From Legionellales bacterium UBA2469 (lineage in GTDB: Bacteria; Pseudomonadota; Gammaproteobacteria; Legionellales; Legionellaceae): DNA of 17,096 nt. Each line of letters begins with the position of its first letter. Positions within the stretch are counted from its first letter, which is position 1. Of this stretch, positions 6,506 to 13,805 are shown one piece after another. The notes under the pieces are model-generated. The model made no database searches, was not told the origin of the DNA, and saw only the letters and a list, made by a program, of their open reading frames with translations. The DNA lies in contig DDPL01000063.1 of assembly GCA_002342175.1 (NCBI GenBank), positions 1-17,096 on the forward strand. Reading direction: 5' to 3'. A program made the position numbers and the translations under genes.

Positions 6506-7439
6506 CCCGAGTGGATTGAATGATTTGTTGAATACGAAGTGCCAATTCTAAAGCTTTTGCTCCAGCAACGCCGTCGACTGCTGGTTTAGCTTGTTTAAGA
6601 ACCGTTTTTACAAAATTATTAATTTGCAAATTCAAAGGATCTTGTCTTTCAGTTGGAATTAATTCTGTTTCAAAATAGGATTCTGTTTCAGAATAGGCAT
6701 TCAGAGAAAACTTCGTCAATTTCTGTTGTTGAAAATCCAGCGCAAAATAATCGTTTTCTTGATATACACGCATCACACGTTCAACAGAAGAATGAACGCG
6801 ACTTGCCGTCAATTGAGCAATACAACCATTTGCAAATTTTAATCCAATCGTGGCCAAATCTATGGCAGAAGTCATAATTGATATTCCTTTGGCATCAATA
6901 TCAACCACTTCACTCGGTACTAAAGATAAAATAATATCAAGATCATGAATCATTAAATCTAAGACCACATCAACTTCACATCCTCTTTTTTTAAAGGGGG
7001 CTAGCCGTTGTGCCTCAATCCATTGGGGTTGATTGAGATAATGTATGAATTCTGAATATGCAGGATTAAAACGCTCTAGATGTCCGACTTGTAAAACCAA
7101 ACTTTTTTCTTTTGCCAATTGGTTTAAAATCATTGCTTCTTGAAGTGTTTGAGTAATTGGTTTTTCCACTAAAACATGAACACCTTTTTCTAAACAATAT
7201 TGAGCAATCTCAAAATGTGCTGGCGTGATGGCCGCAATACTGACTGCATCAACTTCTTGAATCATTTCTTCCAGTTGAGAATAGGCTTTAATTTTTAGTT
7301 CATGAGAAACGGTTTCAGCTTGACGATGATGAACATCATAAACACCCATTAAACGAACATTGGGATGTGTTGCATACTTTTGTGCGTGAAATCTTCCTAA
7401 ATAGCCAACTCCGATGACACCACATCTAATTCTAGACAT
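6486..7439 (-). CDS. Gfo/Idh/MocA-family NAD(P)-dependent sugar oxidoreductase, possibly GnnA-like
   Basis: The N-terminal Rossmann domain shows GVIGVGYLGRFHAQ with G10-x-G12-x-x-G15. EKP (92-94), the nucleotide-binding and catalytic Lys motif of this family, is followed by VGHLERFNPAY (118-128) and DLMIHDLDII (161-170), which has the expected catalytic His/Asp. At 317 residues it has the family's normal size. It overlaps lpxB, so lipid A or sugar-nucleotide metabolism is likely. In Acidithiobacillus, GnnA of this family oxidises the 3-OH of UDP-GlcNAc so that GnnB can aminate it before LpxA acts, giving diamino-glucose lipid A; Legionella lipid A has such a backbone. The GnnA assignment here is inference from neighbourhood. 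The start has a weak GGA ribosome binding site. Confidence 0.85.
   Translation of the reverse strand: MSRIRCGVIGVGYLGRFHAQKYATHPNVRLMGVYDVHHRQAETVSHELKIKAYSQLEEMIQEVDAVSIAAITPAHFEIAQYCLEKGVHVLVEKPITQTLQEAMILNQLAKEKSLVLQVGHLERFNPAYSEFIHYLNQPQWIEAQRLAPFKKRGCEVDVVLDLMIHDLDIILSLVPSEVVDIDAKGISIMTSAIDLATIGLKFANGCIAQLTASRVHSSVERVMRVYQENDYFALDFQQQKLTKFSLNAYSETESYFETELIPTERQDPLNLQINNFVKTVLKQAKPAVDGVAGAKALELALRIQQIIQSTRDATICV
6662..6697. repeat. 18-base imperfect tandem duplication inside the oxidoreductase gene
   Basis: ATTCTGTTTCAAAATAGG at 6662-6679 is followed directly by a copy with one difference at 6680-6697. It is exactly six codons and encodes the consecutive peptides YSETES and YFETEL, so the frame is kept. 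It probably lies in a surface strand or loop of the C-terminal domain. Confidence 0.8.
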
Positions 7440-7504
7440 AACAAGTTATTCCAAATATAAATACAAATTAAATTATCTCACTTTCATTATCGGATATCCA
7501 GTAT

Positions 7505-8152
7505 TTAACCCCATCGATAATATAAACGCCAAAATATTCCATATAAAAATGGCATATAATCTGCAGAGGGATTCAATTCAGATTGACCATCCCCAGCCGT
7601 ATAAACAAAACCAAATTCACCCATTACGTTGGGTGTGAAACCATAGTTTAAACCCAAACCAAATGTTGGTGAAATAGTGTCTTGAATTAATAAATCATCA
7701 ACTCTATTGAGCCAAGCCATTCCTGCTGTTGCAAATAAGCGTAATTTTTTAGAGTCATTCCATGGCACTAGAAATTTTCCTTGTAATGACATGGTGTAGG
7801 TATTTGATGTAAACTCGGTGGAATCGTCGTTATCAAAACTATATAAGCTTTCAGGATCAAAGTAGATGGTCGCTTTAGGATAGTTCCAATAATTAAACTC
7901 CAACTGAAAATTGGTAAAAACTTCCACCCCGCCTGAAAAACCCCATAATACCCCACCTTCCTGAACTCGAATTGGGGTAGACATAGAGATAGCTGAATTT
8001 TGTTCGGATCCTTGAGGAACAAGAGCATCCCAGGTGGTGGAGCCATATCCAACACCTGCACCAATATACCAAGGATTTTCAACTTTTTGATAAGCATTTG
8101 CGCTTGAAATAATAAAAAACCAAGGTGTTAAATTTTTAAATTTAAATTTCAC
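7505..8152 (-). CDS. Outer-membrane beta-barrel protein (215 residues)
   Basis: A signal peptide (FKFKNLTPWFFIISSANA, probable cut at ANA-YQ, residue 20) precedes a Gly- and aromatic-rich sequence with alternating strands: WYIGAGVGYGS, GGVLWGFSGGVEVF, FQLEFNYWNY, TMSLQGKFLVPW, RLFATAGMAWL, FGLGLNYGFT, VMGEFGFVYT and FLYGIFWRLYYRW. This fits an eight-stranded OmpA/opacity-type barrel. The protein ends in Trp-Gly rather than the usual terminal aromatic residue. It starts at GTG (8150-8152) with AAGGGA eight bases upstream; that sequence overlaps the stop of the Cys-rich gene, so the two are co-translated. The precise role is unknown. Confidence 0.75.
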   Translation of the reverse strand: MKFKFKNLTPWFFIISSANAYQKVENPWYIGAGVGYGSTTWDALVPQGSEQNSAISMSTPIRVQEGGVLWGFSGGVEVFTNFQLEFNYWNYPKATIYFDPESLYSFDNDDSTEFTSNTYTMSLQGKFLVPWNDSKKLRLFATAGMAWLNRVDDLLIQDTISPTFGLGLNYGFTPNVMGEFGFVYTAGDGQSELNPSADYMPFLYGIFWRLYYRWG

Positions 8153-8164
8153 AAAAAAAATCCC

Positions 8165-8524
8165 TTAAAAACTACAAGCTTGACCGGTTCCGCTACATAC
8201 ACGACCATCAGCTAATACACCACCGTTTAAGAAACATTGCCAATCATCTAAACAACTTTGATAAGTATTTTCTTTTTGATATCGACATGCTCTATCAATC
8301 GAGCCAAAGGTACTAATCATTCGATTATAAATTAATTGAACATTCGAGCACATTCGAGCAGGTAACCCTTGAGACTGGCAATAACAACGCGCCACCTCCG
8401 AAAAGGATAGACAAAAAGCAGGATCATCAACAGGTAAAGCTTGTTGGCAAGCAAAGCTTTTCATCGAGAATAAACTTATAAACAAAAAGCTAAAAAGAAT
8501 ATTTTTAAATCTCTTCAATAACAT
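8165..8524 (-). CDS. Cysteine-rich secreted protein of unknown function (119 residues)
   Basis: The N-terminus is a classical export signal (basic KRFK, hydrophobic ILFSFLFISLF, then MKSFA) with probable cleavage before Cys26. The mature part of 94 residues holds ten cysteines (26, 38, 47, 49, 59, 80, 91, 97, 110, 117), an even number suited to about five disulfides formed in the periplasm. The sequence before Cys26 lacks the hydrophobic residue expected at -3 of a lipobox, so a lipoprotein is less likely. The ATG has GGAG nine bases upstream. It directly precedes, and is coupled to, the beta-barrel gene, suggesting a shared envelope role. I do not recognise the family. Confidence 0.65.
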   Translation of the reverse strand: MLLKRFKNILFSFLFISLFSMKSFACQQALPVDDPAFCLSFSEVARCYCQSQGLPARMCSNVQLIYNRMISTFGSIDRACRYQKENTYQSCLDDWQCFLNGGVLADGRVCSGTGQACSF

Positions 8525-8591
8525 TCCATTTCTCCATCAGTAGAACGTTTATGAATAATACAACGAAAATATGTTTGCTAAAAGAATGTTT

Positions 8592-8620
8592 ATTATAAAA
8601 TATAAAATAATCAATCAATT
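8592..8620 (-). promoter_or_regulatory. Candidate promoter of the Cys-rich/OMP operon
   Basis: On the minus strand TATAAT (8592-8597) is preceded by two overlapping TTGATT-like hexamers at 15-19 bases. It lies about 70 bases before the Cys-rich gene and just after the fis terminator, where a new promoter is expected. The AT-rich setting weakens the call. Confidence 0.35.
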
Positions 8621-8626
8621 AGAAAT

Positions 8627-8651
8627 AAAAAAGGCGGTATTCCCGCCTTTT
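8627..8651 (-). terminator. Rho-independent terminator of fis
   Basis: AAAAGGCGG (8629-8637) pairs with CCGCCTTTT (8643-8651) around a 5-base loop. On the minus strand the stem ends in six Ts. It starts one base after the fis stop codon, and isolates fis from the Cys-rich/OMP operon downstream. Confidence 0.85.
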
Positions 8652-8652
8652 A

Positions 8653-8955
8653 CTATTCGTCAGTTAAGCGGAAATATTTTGTGCCAAAATAACGTAATAA
8701 TTTTTTGCGAATTGTGCCGCGACTAATTCCTAATAATTTCGCTGCTTGCAACTGATTGCCACGTCGCTTTTCCATCACAGCCTGAAGCAAAGGTGGTTCG
8801 ACTTCAGACAGAATCATATCATACAAATCTTGAATATTTTTATTCTTATTTTCTGCCAGAAAACGTGAGACAAGATTATAAACCAATTCTTGTAAAGCGG
8901 CATCTTGCTTGAGCGCAACTTGCTCAGCACTAGCCTTCATATCAGCTACAGTCAT
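8653..8955 (-). CDS. fis: DNA-binding protein Fis
   Basis: Fis is a small dimeric nucleoid protein that bends DNA and regulates many promoters. The 100 residues match the family's usual 98. The C-terminal helix-turn-helix is clear: PPLLQAVMEKRRGNQLQAAKLLGISRGTIRKKL (about 54-86), closely following the family pattern with RGNQ, AA..LGI.RGTLRKKL. The N-terminal half is less conserved, as usual. The ATG has AGGA nine bases upstream. In enterobacteria fis follows dusB; here it is a single gene between htpG and an envelope operon. Some Legionellales carry several fis paralogues that control virulence genes; whether this is one of several cannot be told from the window. Confidence 0.92.
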   Translation of the reverse strand: MTVADMKASAEQVALKQDAALQELVYNLVSRFLAENKNKNIQDLYDMILSEVEPPLLQAVMEKRRGNQLQAAKLLGISRGTIRKKLLRYFGTKYFRLTDE

Positions 8956-9059
8956 CTTAACTTCCTTATTCTAGTTAAATCAACAACTTCTCCAATTTGC
9001 CTTCTTAAAAGATGAAAGCAAGATTTATTGTACATCAAGAATAAAACATACGCTATATC

Positions 9060-9095
9060 TTTACGACCCAAATTTCTCGAAATTTAGGTCGTAAA
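9060..9095. other. Long stem-loop 3' of htpG
   Basis: TTTACGACC (9060-9068) and GGTCGTAAA (9087-9095) form the outer stem; after one C-A mismatch, AAATTT and AAATTT continue it to a 4-base loop. The result is a 16-base stem, eight bases beyond the htpG stop. Neither strand has a T-run after it, so it is not a canonical intrinsic terminator. It may stabilise the htpG transcript 3' end or be a dispersed palindromic repeat. Confidence 0.6.
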
Positions 9096-9102
9096 TCAAT
9101 CA

Positions 9103-10989
9103 TTAAGACAACAACTTATTCACTCTTGCAACATAGGCCGCTGGATTTTCTAAATGTCCTCCATCTGCCAATACAGCTTGCTCAAACAAAGTGTAGACCC
9201 AATCTGAGAACAATTCATCATCCTGAATTGATTGAATTTTACCCATAATTCGATGATGAGGATTGATTTCTAAAATAGGTTTTGTTACGGGTACCCCCTG
9301 CCCTGTTGCTTTCAATATTCTTTGCATTTCAAGACCCAAATCATTTTCATCGGCAACAATACACGCAGGAGAATTTGTCAAACGTGTGGTTGTGCGAACG
9401 TCTTTGACATGATTTTCCAGAATCTTTTTCATGTGTTCAAGAATAGGTGTTATTTCTTTTAAATTGTCTTCTTGTTTTACATCTTCCACATCGGGTAAGT
9501 CAACTTTACCTTTACTAATTGATTGTAACTTTTTACCATCGTATTCATTTAAATAACCAACCAACCATTCATCAACCCGATCACTTAACAATAAAACTTC
9601 AATACCCTTCTGCTGAAAAATTTCCAAGTGAGGACTCGTTTTGGCTGCATTATAGTTTGCTGCCGTGACGTAATAAATTTTTTTTTGCTCGGGTTTCATC
9701 CTCGAAATATAATCATCAAACGATACATTCTGTACTAAAGAATCTTGATGCGTTGATGCAAATCGCATTAACTTTGAAATTGCAGCCTTGTTGGTAAAGT
9801 CTTCAATTGGGCCTTCTTTTAAGACGGTACCAAACACATTCCAAAATTTTTGATACAATTCAGATTCGTCACTTGCCATTTTCTCTAGCATATTTAACAC
9901 ACGTTTGGTACATGCTGAACGAATTGCATCGACTTGTTTGTTTTCTTGCAAAATTTCGCGAGAAACATTTAATGGCAAATCACTTGCATCAATCACACCT
10001 TTTATAAAACGAAGGTATCTAGGCAAAAACTGTGTAGCGTCATCCATAATAAAAACACGCTTCACATACAGTTTTAAACCGTGTTTTGATTCTTGTTGCC
10101 ATAGATCAAAAGGAGCAGAGGATGGAATATAAAGAAGGCTTGTGTAACTTTGTTTTCCCTCAACATGATTATGTGACCATGCCAATGCATCTTGATAATC
10201 ATGCGTTAAAGACTGATAAAATCGTTGATATTCTTCATCTGAAATTTCAGATTTATTTAAAGTCCATAAAGCCGTTGCTTTATTAATCGTTTCAAACTCA
10301 ACATCACTCGAAATTTCTTTTTCTTCACCGTTTTCACCCACTTCTGCTAATTTTTGCATGCAAATCGGCCAAGCGATATGATCTGAGTACTTGGTGATGA
10401 TACTTCTTAAACGCCAATCACTTAAAAATTCAGTTGCATCGGTTTTTAAATGCAAAATAATATCAGTACCCCGCATGGTTTTTTTAATTTTAGCAATGGT
10501 AAAATCACCCTCTCCAGTCGACTCCCATTGTATGCCCTCTTTGGCATCAGCGCCTGCTTTTCGTGTTTGTACCGTAACTTTATCTGCGACAATAAATGCT
10601 GAATAGAATCCAACCCCAAATTGGCCAATCAGGTGAGAGTCTTTCGCTTGTTCTCCAGTTAAATGACTTAAAAATTCTTTTGTTCCTGATTTGGCGATGG
10701 TTCCTAAATTTTGGATTGCTTCATCTGAAGTCATTCCGATACCATTATCAGAGATAGTTAACGTCTTTAATTTTTCATTAAAAGTTACAGAGATTTTTAA
10801 ATCCGGATCTTGTTCATATAAGTCAGCTTGACTTAAACCAATAAAACGCAATTTATCTAATGCATCAGAAGCATTGGAAATTAATTCTCTTAAAAAAATT
10901 TCTTTGTTGCTATATAAAGAATGGACCACCAAATGCAATAGTTGTTTAACTTCTGCCTGAAACCCTAATGTTTTACTTTTTTCAGTCAT
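9103..10989 (-). CDS. htpG: Molecular chaperone HtpG (bacterial Hsp90)
   Basis: HtpG is an ATP-driven cytosolic chaperone. From the ATG at 10989 it has 628 residues, against 624 in E. coli. The GHKL ATPase domain shows [17 protein letters not shown] (32-48, catalytic Glu35), ISDNGIGMT (79-87, Asp81), [11 protein letters not shown] (96-106) and [17 protein letters not shown] (122-138). The middle domain has [12 protein letters not shown] (with the gamma-phosphate-sensing Arg), and the C-terminal dimerisation domain ends in [17 protein letters not shown] lies about seven bases before this ATG; an in-frame TTG at 11001 would add four residues upstream of it and is unlikely. A heat-shock-type promoter lies upstream. 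Confidence 0.97.
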   Translation of the reverse strand: MTEKSKTLGFQAEVKQLLHLVVHSLYSNKEIFLRELISNASDALDKLRFIGLSQADLYEQDPDLKISVTFNEKLKTLTISDNGIGMTSDEAIQNLGTIAKSGTKEFLSHLTGEQAKDSHLIGQFGVGFYSAFIVADKVTVQTRKAGADAKEGIQWESTGEGDFTIAKIKKTMRGTDIILHLKTDATEFLSDWRLRSIITKYSDHIAWPICMQKLAEVGENGEEKEISSDVEFETINKATALWTLNKSEISDEEYQRFYQSLTHDYQDALAWSHNHVEGKQSYTSLLYIPSSAPFDLWQQESKHGLKLYVKRVFIMDDATQFLPRYLRFIKGVIDASDLPLNVSREILQENKQVDAIRSACTKRVLNMLEKMASDESELYQKFWNVFGTVLKEGPIEDFTNKAAISKLMRFASTHQDSLVQNVSFDDYISRMKPEQKKIYYVTAANYNAAKTSPHLEIFQQKGIEVLLLSDRVDEWLVGYLNEYDGKKLQSISKGKVDLPDVEDVKQEDNLKEITPILEHMKKILENHVKDVRTTTRLTNSPACIVADENDLGLEMQRILKATGQGVPVTKPILEINPHHRIMGKIQSIQDDELFSDWVYTLFEQAVLADGGHLENPAAYVARVNKLLS

Positions 10990-11021
10990 GTTATCTCCCA
11001 ATAAAACAATGAACGTTTTGT

Positions 11022-11049
11022 ATATTGGGATGAATTTATGATTTTCAAG
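11022..11049 (-). promoter_or_regulatory. Sigma-32 (RpoH) type heat-shock promoter of htpG
   Basis: On the minus strand CTTGAAA (11043-11049) and CCCAATAT (11022-11029) are separated by 13 bases. The gammaproteobacterial RpoH consensus is CTTGAAA, 11-16 bases, CCCCATNT, so the -35 matches fully and the -10 in most positions. It lies about 35 bases before the htpG start codon, leaving a short leader, and htpG is a known member of this regulon. Confidence 0.7.
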
Positions 11050-11077
11050 TTAATTTAACTAAATTCTATAGGATTCA

Positions 11078-12247
11078 TCATTTTTTCTCTGAAAAACCGA
11101 ACCAGAAACCAACACAAAAATAACAACATAATCCTATAAACTGACAAACAAAAGAAAACACCACCAGCCCCCATAAGGATTTTTCATAGAGCACACCCAT
11201 CACCACACTCCCCAAAAACCAAGCCAAACCAAAACATGCATTAAATATTCCATAAGCATGTGCTCGTTGATGTTCATCGGTTATTTTTCCAACGAATGCA
11301 CGCATCAAAGATGATTGCACCCCCATACCAATTCCCCATAATATAATGCCAACCAATACAAAGCGGACATCTCCTAAAAATACAAACAGTGCATACGCAA
11401 TAGATAGCAAAGATGACCCTATCAATACCTTAAAACCCCATTTATCAAAAAAACACCCCCATATCGGTGTAATGAATATGTTTGAAGCCGAAGAAATTGC
11501 GTAAAAAATTGGAATCCAAAAAGTTGTAACCAAATGTGTTTTTTGGAAATGAAAAGCCATAAGTGCGAAATCTGCAAATCCCATTGCCATAAAAGATGAA
11601 CCTAGCACATAGATTTTAAACACATATGGATGTTTTAAACCTATATTTGAAGCCGGAGAAGCAATATCCTTATGATCCGAGGATTGGGTGATAAATGCTA
11701 GACTTAAAATTGCAACTGATAATAATGCGGGAATCCATAAAGATTGAAATGCAAGATGCATGTCATTCGACTTATAAATCACATAGGTCACAAATAGTGG
11801 TCCTAACATCGCTCCAATTCTGTCCATTGCTTCATGAATACCAAATCCCCAGCCCATCCCAACACTTTGCCCTGCTTGTGACAATAACGTATCTCGAGAT
11901 GGCACCCTTAGTGCTTTCCCAATGCGTTCTAGCAAAATGAGTACAAATGCCCACATCCAAGAATGGGTCCATCCTAATATAGGAATTGAAATGAGATTTA
12001 AAACATATCCAACAAAAATAAAATGCCAATACCGACCTGACTGGCTTGCGTAGCGCCCAGCAAAAAATCGAACCAAATAACCTAAAAACTCACAAAAACC
12101 CGCAAGTGTACCAACCATAAAGGCACTTGCACCTAATGTTTCTAGAAAAGCACCTTGTATTGAACGTGCGCCTTCATAAGTCATGTCTGAAAATAGACTA
12201 ACCAATCCAAACAAAAGGATAAAATGCATCGGTGAACGGGCTGACAT
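11078..12247 (-). CDS. Major facilitator superfamily transporter
   Basis: From the ATG at 12247 the protein has 389 residues with about twelve hydrophobic segments, and the loop RFFAGRYASQSGRYW between helices 2 and 3 corresponds to the MFS signature G..aDr.GrR. The start LLFGLVSLFSDMTYEGARSIQGAFLETLGAS places it in an MFS group that I recall as conserved in many bacteria and archaea but without known substrate. The longer frame begins at a TTG (12286) that lies inside the glnA terminator, so it cannot be the start on its own transcript; GGGGA about eleven bases before the ATG may serve as a ribosome binding site. It lies downstream of glnA on the same strand but is separated by that terminator. 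Substrate unknown. Confidence 0.85.
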   Translation of the reverse strand: MSARSPMHFILLFGLVSLFSDMTYEGARSIQGAFLETLGASAFMVGTLAGFCEFLGYLVRFFAGRYASQSGRYWHFIFVGYVLNLISIPILGWTHSWMWAFVLILLERIGKALRVPSRDTLLSQAGQSVGMGWGFGIHEAMDRIGAMLGPLFVTYVIYKSNDMHLAFQSLWIPALLSVAILSLAFITQSSDHKDIASPASNIGLKHPYVFKIYVLGSSFMAMGFADFALMAFHFQKTHLVTTFWIPIFYAISSASNIFITPIWGCFFDKWGFKVLIGSSLLSIAYALFVFLGDVRFVLVGIILWGIGMGVQSSLMRAFVGKITDEHQRAHAYGIFNACFGLAWFLGSVVMGVLYEKSLWGLVVFSFVCQFIGLCCYFCVGFWFGFSEKK

Positions 12248-12263
12248 ATTCTCTAAAATCCCC

Positions 12264-12294
12264 AAAAAAAAGGGCTGGAATTCCAACCCTTTTT
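12264..12294 (-). terminator. Rho-independent terminator of glnA
   Basis: On the minus strand AGGGTTGGAATTCCAGCCCT (12271-12290) folds into a strong stem with one T-G pair, flanked by As before and eight Ts after. It begins nine to ten bases after the glnA stop and ends before the MFS start codon. Confidence 0.88.
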
Positions 12295-12302
12295 AAATCC
12301 GA

Positions 12303-13718
12303 TTAACGGCTATAATACAAATCAAATTCAAATGGATGAACCGATTTACGCATTATTTGTATATCTTCGTGTAAATGAGAAATCCAATTATTTACAAATG
12401 TGGTACTAAAAACGCCACCAGATAATAAAAACTCGAAATCTTTTTCTAAACAATGCGCTGCATGCTCAAGTGATGTTGCCAGTGTTCGAATTGATCCTCT
12501 ATTTTTATCATCTAGTGCATATAAATTATTTTCTAATGCTTCTCCAGGATGTATTTGCTTTTGAATACCATCAAGTCCTGCCATCATTAATGCAGAAAAT
12601 GCTAAATATGGATTTGCCATACAATCTGGAAAACGAGCTTCAATACGTTTTGCTTTAGGATTACCATTGGTTAAAGGAATGCGGATAGCAGCTGAGCGAT
12701 TACGAAATCCATAAGCCAAATATACAGGTGCTTCAAATCCCGGAACCAAACGTCGATAACTATTAATGGTTGGATTGGTAATGGCGTTTAATGCTTGCGC
12801 ATGTTCCAATATACCCCCAATAAAATACAACGCAGTATCCGATAACCCCGCATAACTTTGCCCATCAAAAATATTCTTCTCACCCAGTCCTAATGATAAA
12901 TGACAATGCATACCACTACCATTATCCCCAACGATAGGTTTGGGCATAAATGTAGCTGTTTTTCCATATTGGTGAGCTATATTGCGAACCACATATTTGA
13001 GCAATTGTAATTCATCTGCTTTTAATGTTAGACGATTGCATTTGGTTGCAACTTCACATTGATTTGCATTTGCCACCTCATGATGATGGGTTTCAACCTC
13101 TATCCCCATTTTTTGCAACGCCACACAGATCGCAGAACGAATATCTTGAGAAGAATCAACAGGGGGGACGGGAAAATATCCACCACGGACTCCTGGTCGA
13201 TGTCCGGTATTTCCACCTTCAATTGACTTCGCAGAATTCCAATGTGCTTCACCTGAATCAATTTGATAAAAAACATTGCCCATTTGGTTGTCCCAACGTA
13301 TATCATCAAATATAAAAAATTCCGGCTCAGGACCAACTAATACCCTATCCGCTATTCCCGTACTTACTAAATAAGCCTCTGCTTTTTCCGCAATGACGCG
13401 AGGGTCAAGCTCATAATCATGACCTGTTGTTGGATCCACAACTTTACATCTTAACAAAGCTGTTTTATCACGGTAAAAAGGGTCAATCTGAACTTCTGAA
13501 TTTTCACAAGGACGAAGAGCCAAGTCCGATTGATTAATTTCCTGCCATCCTTTTAGAGAAGAACCATCAAAACCCTTTCCAAAATTAAAAAGATCATCAT
13601 CAACTGCAGATGCGGGTATAGTAATATGATGTTCCTTTCCCATTAAATCTGTAAATCTCAAATCCACAAATTGCAAATCTTCACTTTTTATAACATCTAA
13701 CAGCTTTTGTTTTAACAT
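12303..13718 (-). CDS. glnA: Glutamine synthetase type I
   Basis: GlnA makes glutamine from glutamate, ammonia and ATP, in the cytosol, as a dodecamer. The 471 residues match the class (468-470). Signatures seen: FDGSSLKGWQEINQSDLALRP (latch and early beta-grasp region), GPEPEFFIFD (metal ligands), YFPVPPVDS, THHHEVANANQCEV, VGDNGSGMHCHLSL (ATP-binding motif), NPTINSYRRLVPGFEAPV, RNRSAAIRIP and KRIEARFPDCMANPYLAFSALMMAG. NLYALD around residue 400 carries the Tyr adenylylated in the GSI-beta subgroup, so regulation by GlnE is likely. The ATG has GGAGGG at good spacing. It is divergent from the type II secretion operon and ends in its own terminator. Confidence 0.97.
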   Translation of the reverse strand: MLKQKLLDVIKSEDLQFVDLRFTDLMGKEHHITIPASAVDDDLFNFGKGFDGSSLKGWQEINQSDLALRPCENSEVQIDPFYRDKTALLRCKVVDPTTGHDYELDPRVIAEKAEAYLVSTGIADRVLVGPEPEFFIFDDIRWDNQMGNVFYQIDSGEAHWNSAKSIEGGNTGHRPGVRGGYFPVPPVDSSQDIRSAICVALQKMGIEVETHHHEVANANQCEVATKCNRLTLKADELQLLKYVVRNIAHQYGKTATFMPKPIVGDNGSGMHCHLSLGLGEKNIFDGQSYAGLSDTALYFIGGILEHAQALNAITNPTINSYRRLVPGFEAPVYLAYGFRNRSAAIRIPLTNGNPKAKRIEARFPDCMANPYLAFSALMMAGLDGIQKQIHPGEALENNLYALDDKNRGSIRTLATSLEHAAHCLEKDFEFLLSGGVFSTTFVNNWISHLHEDIQIMRKSVHPFEFDLYYSR

Positions 13719-13765
13719 TTAAATTCCCTCCGTTTGAAAAACAGTTTATCCTAAAATATAAAGAT

Positions 13766-13794
13766 TTGAAGGCTTTAAACGTTTTTTTTATAAG
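13766..13794 (+). promoter_or_regulatory. Candidate promoter of the gsp operon
   Basis: TTGAAG (13766-13771) and TATAAG (13789-13794) are separated by 17 bases. Transcription would start only a few bases before the gspF ATG at 13806, giving an almost leaderless mRNA; no clear ribosome binding site is seen before that ATG, which is consistent but not proof. Confidence 0.3.
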
Positions 13795-13805
13795 AAGATA
13801 ACAAA

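Noticed and set aside
8447..8455. Lipoprotein signal on the Cys-rich protein
   Set aside because: The residues before Cys26 are S-F-A, lacking the Leu-like residue at -3; a normal signal peptidase I site fits better.
9807..10606. Several plus-strand frames opposite htpG
   Set aside because: They are antisense to a highly conserved protein, have low-complexity or random composition and no ribosome sites.
10989..11001. Longer HtpG start at TTG
   Set aside because: The good ribosome binding site lies within this extension, directly before the ATG at 10989.
12247..12286. Longer MFS start at TTG (39 bases upstream)
   Set aside because: The extension encodes the arm of the glnA terminator, so the apparent N-terminal residues are a hairpin, not protein.
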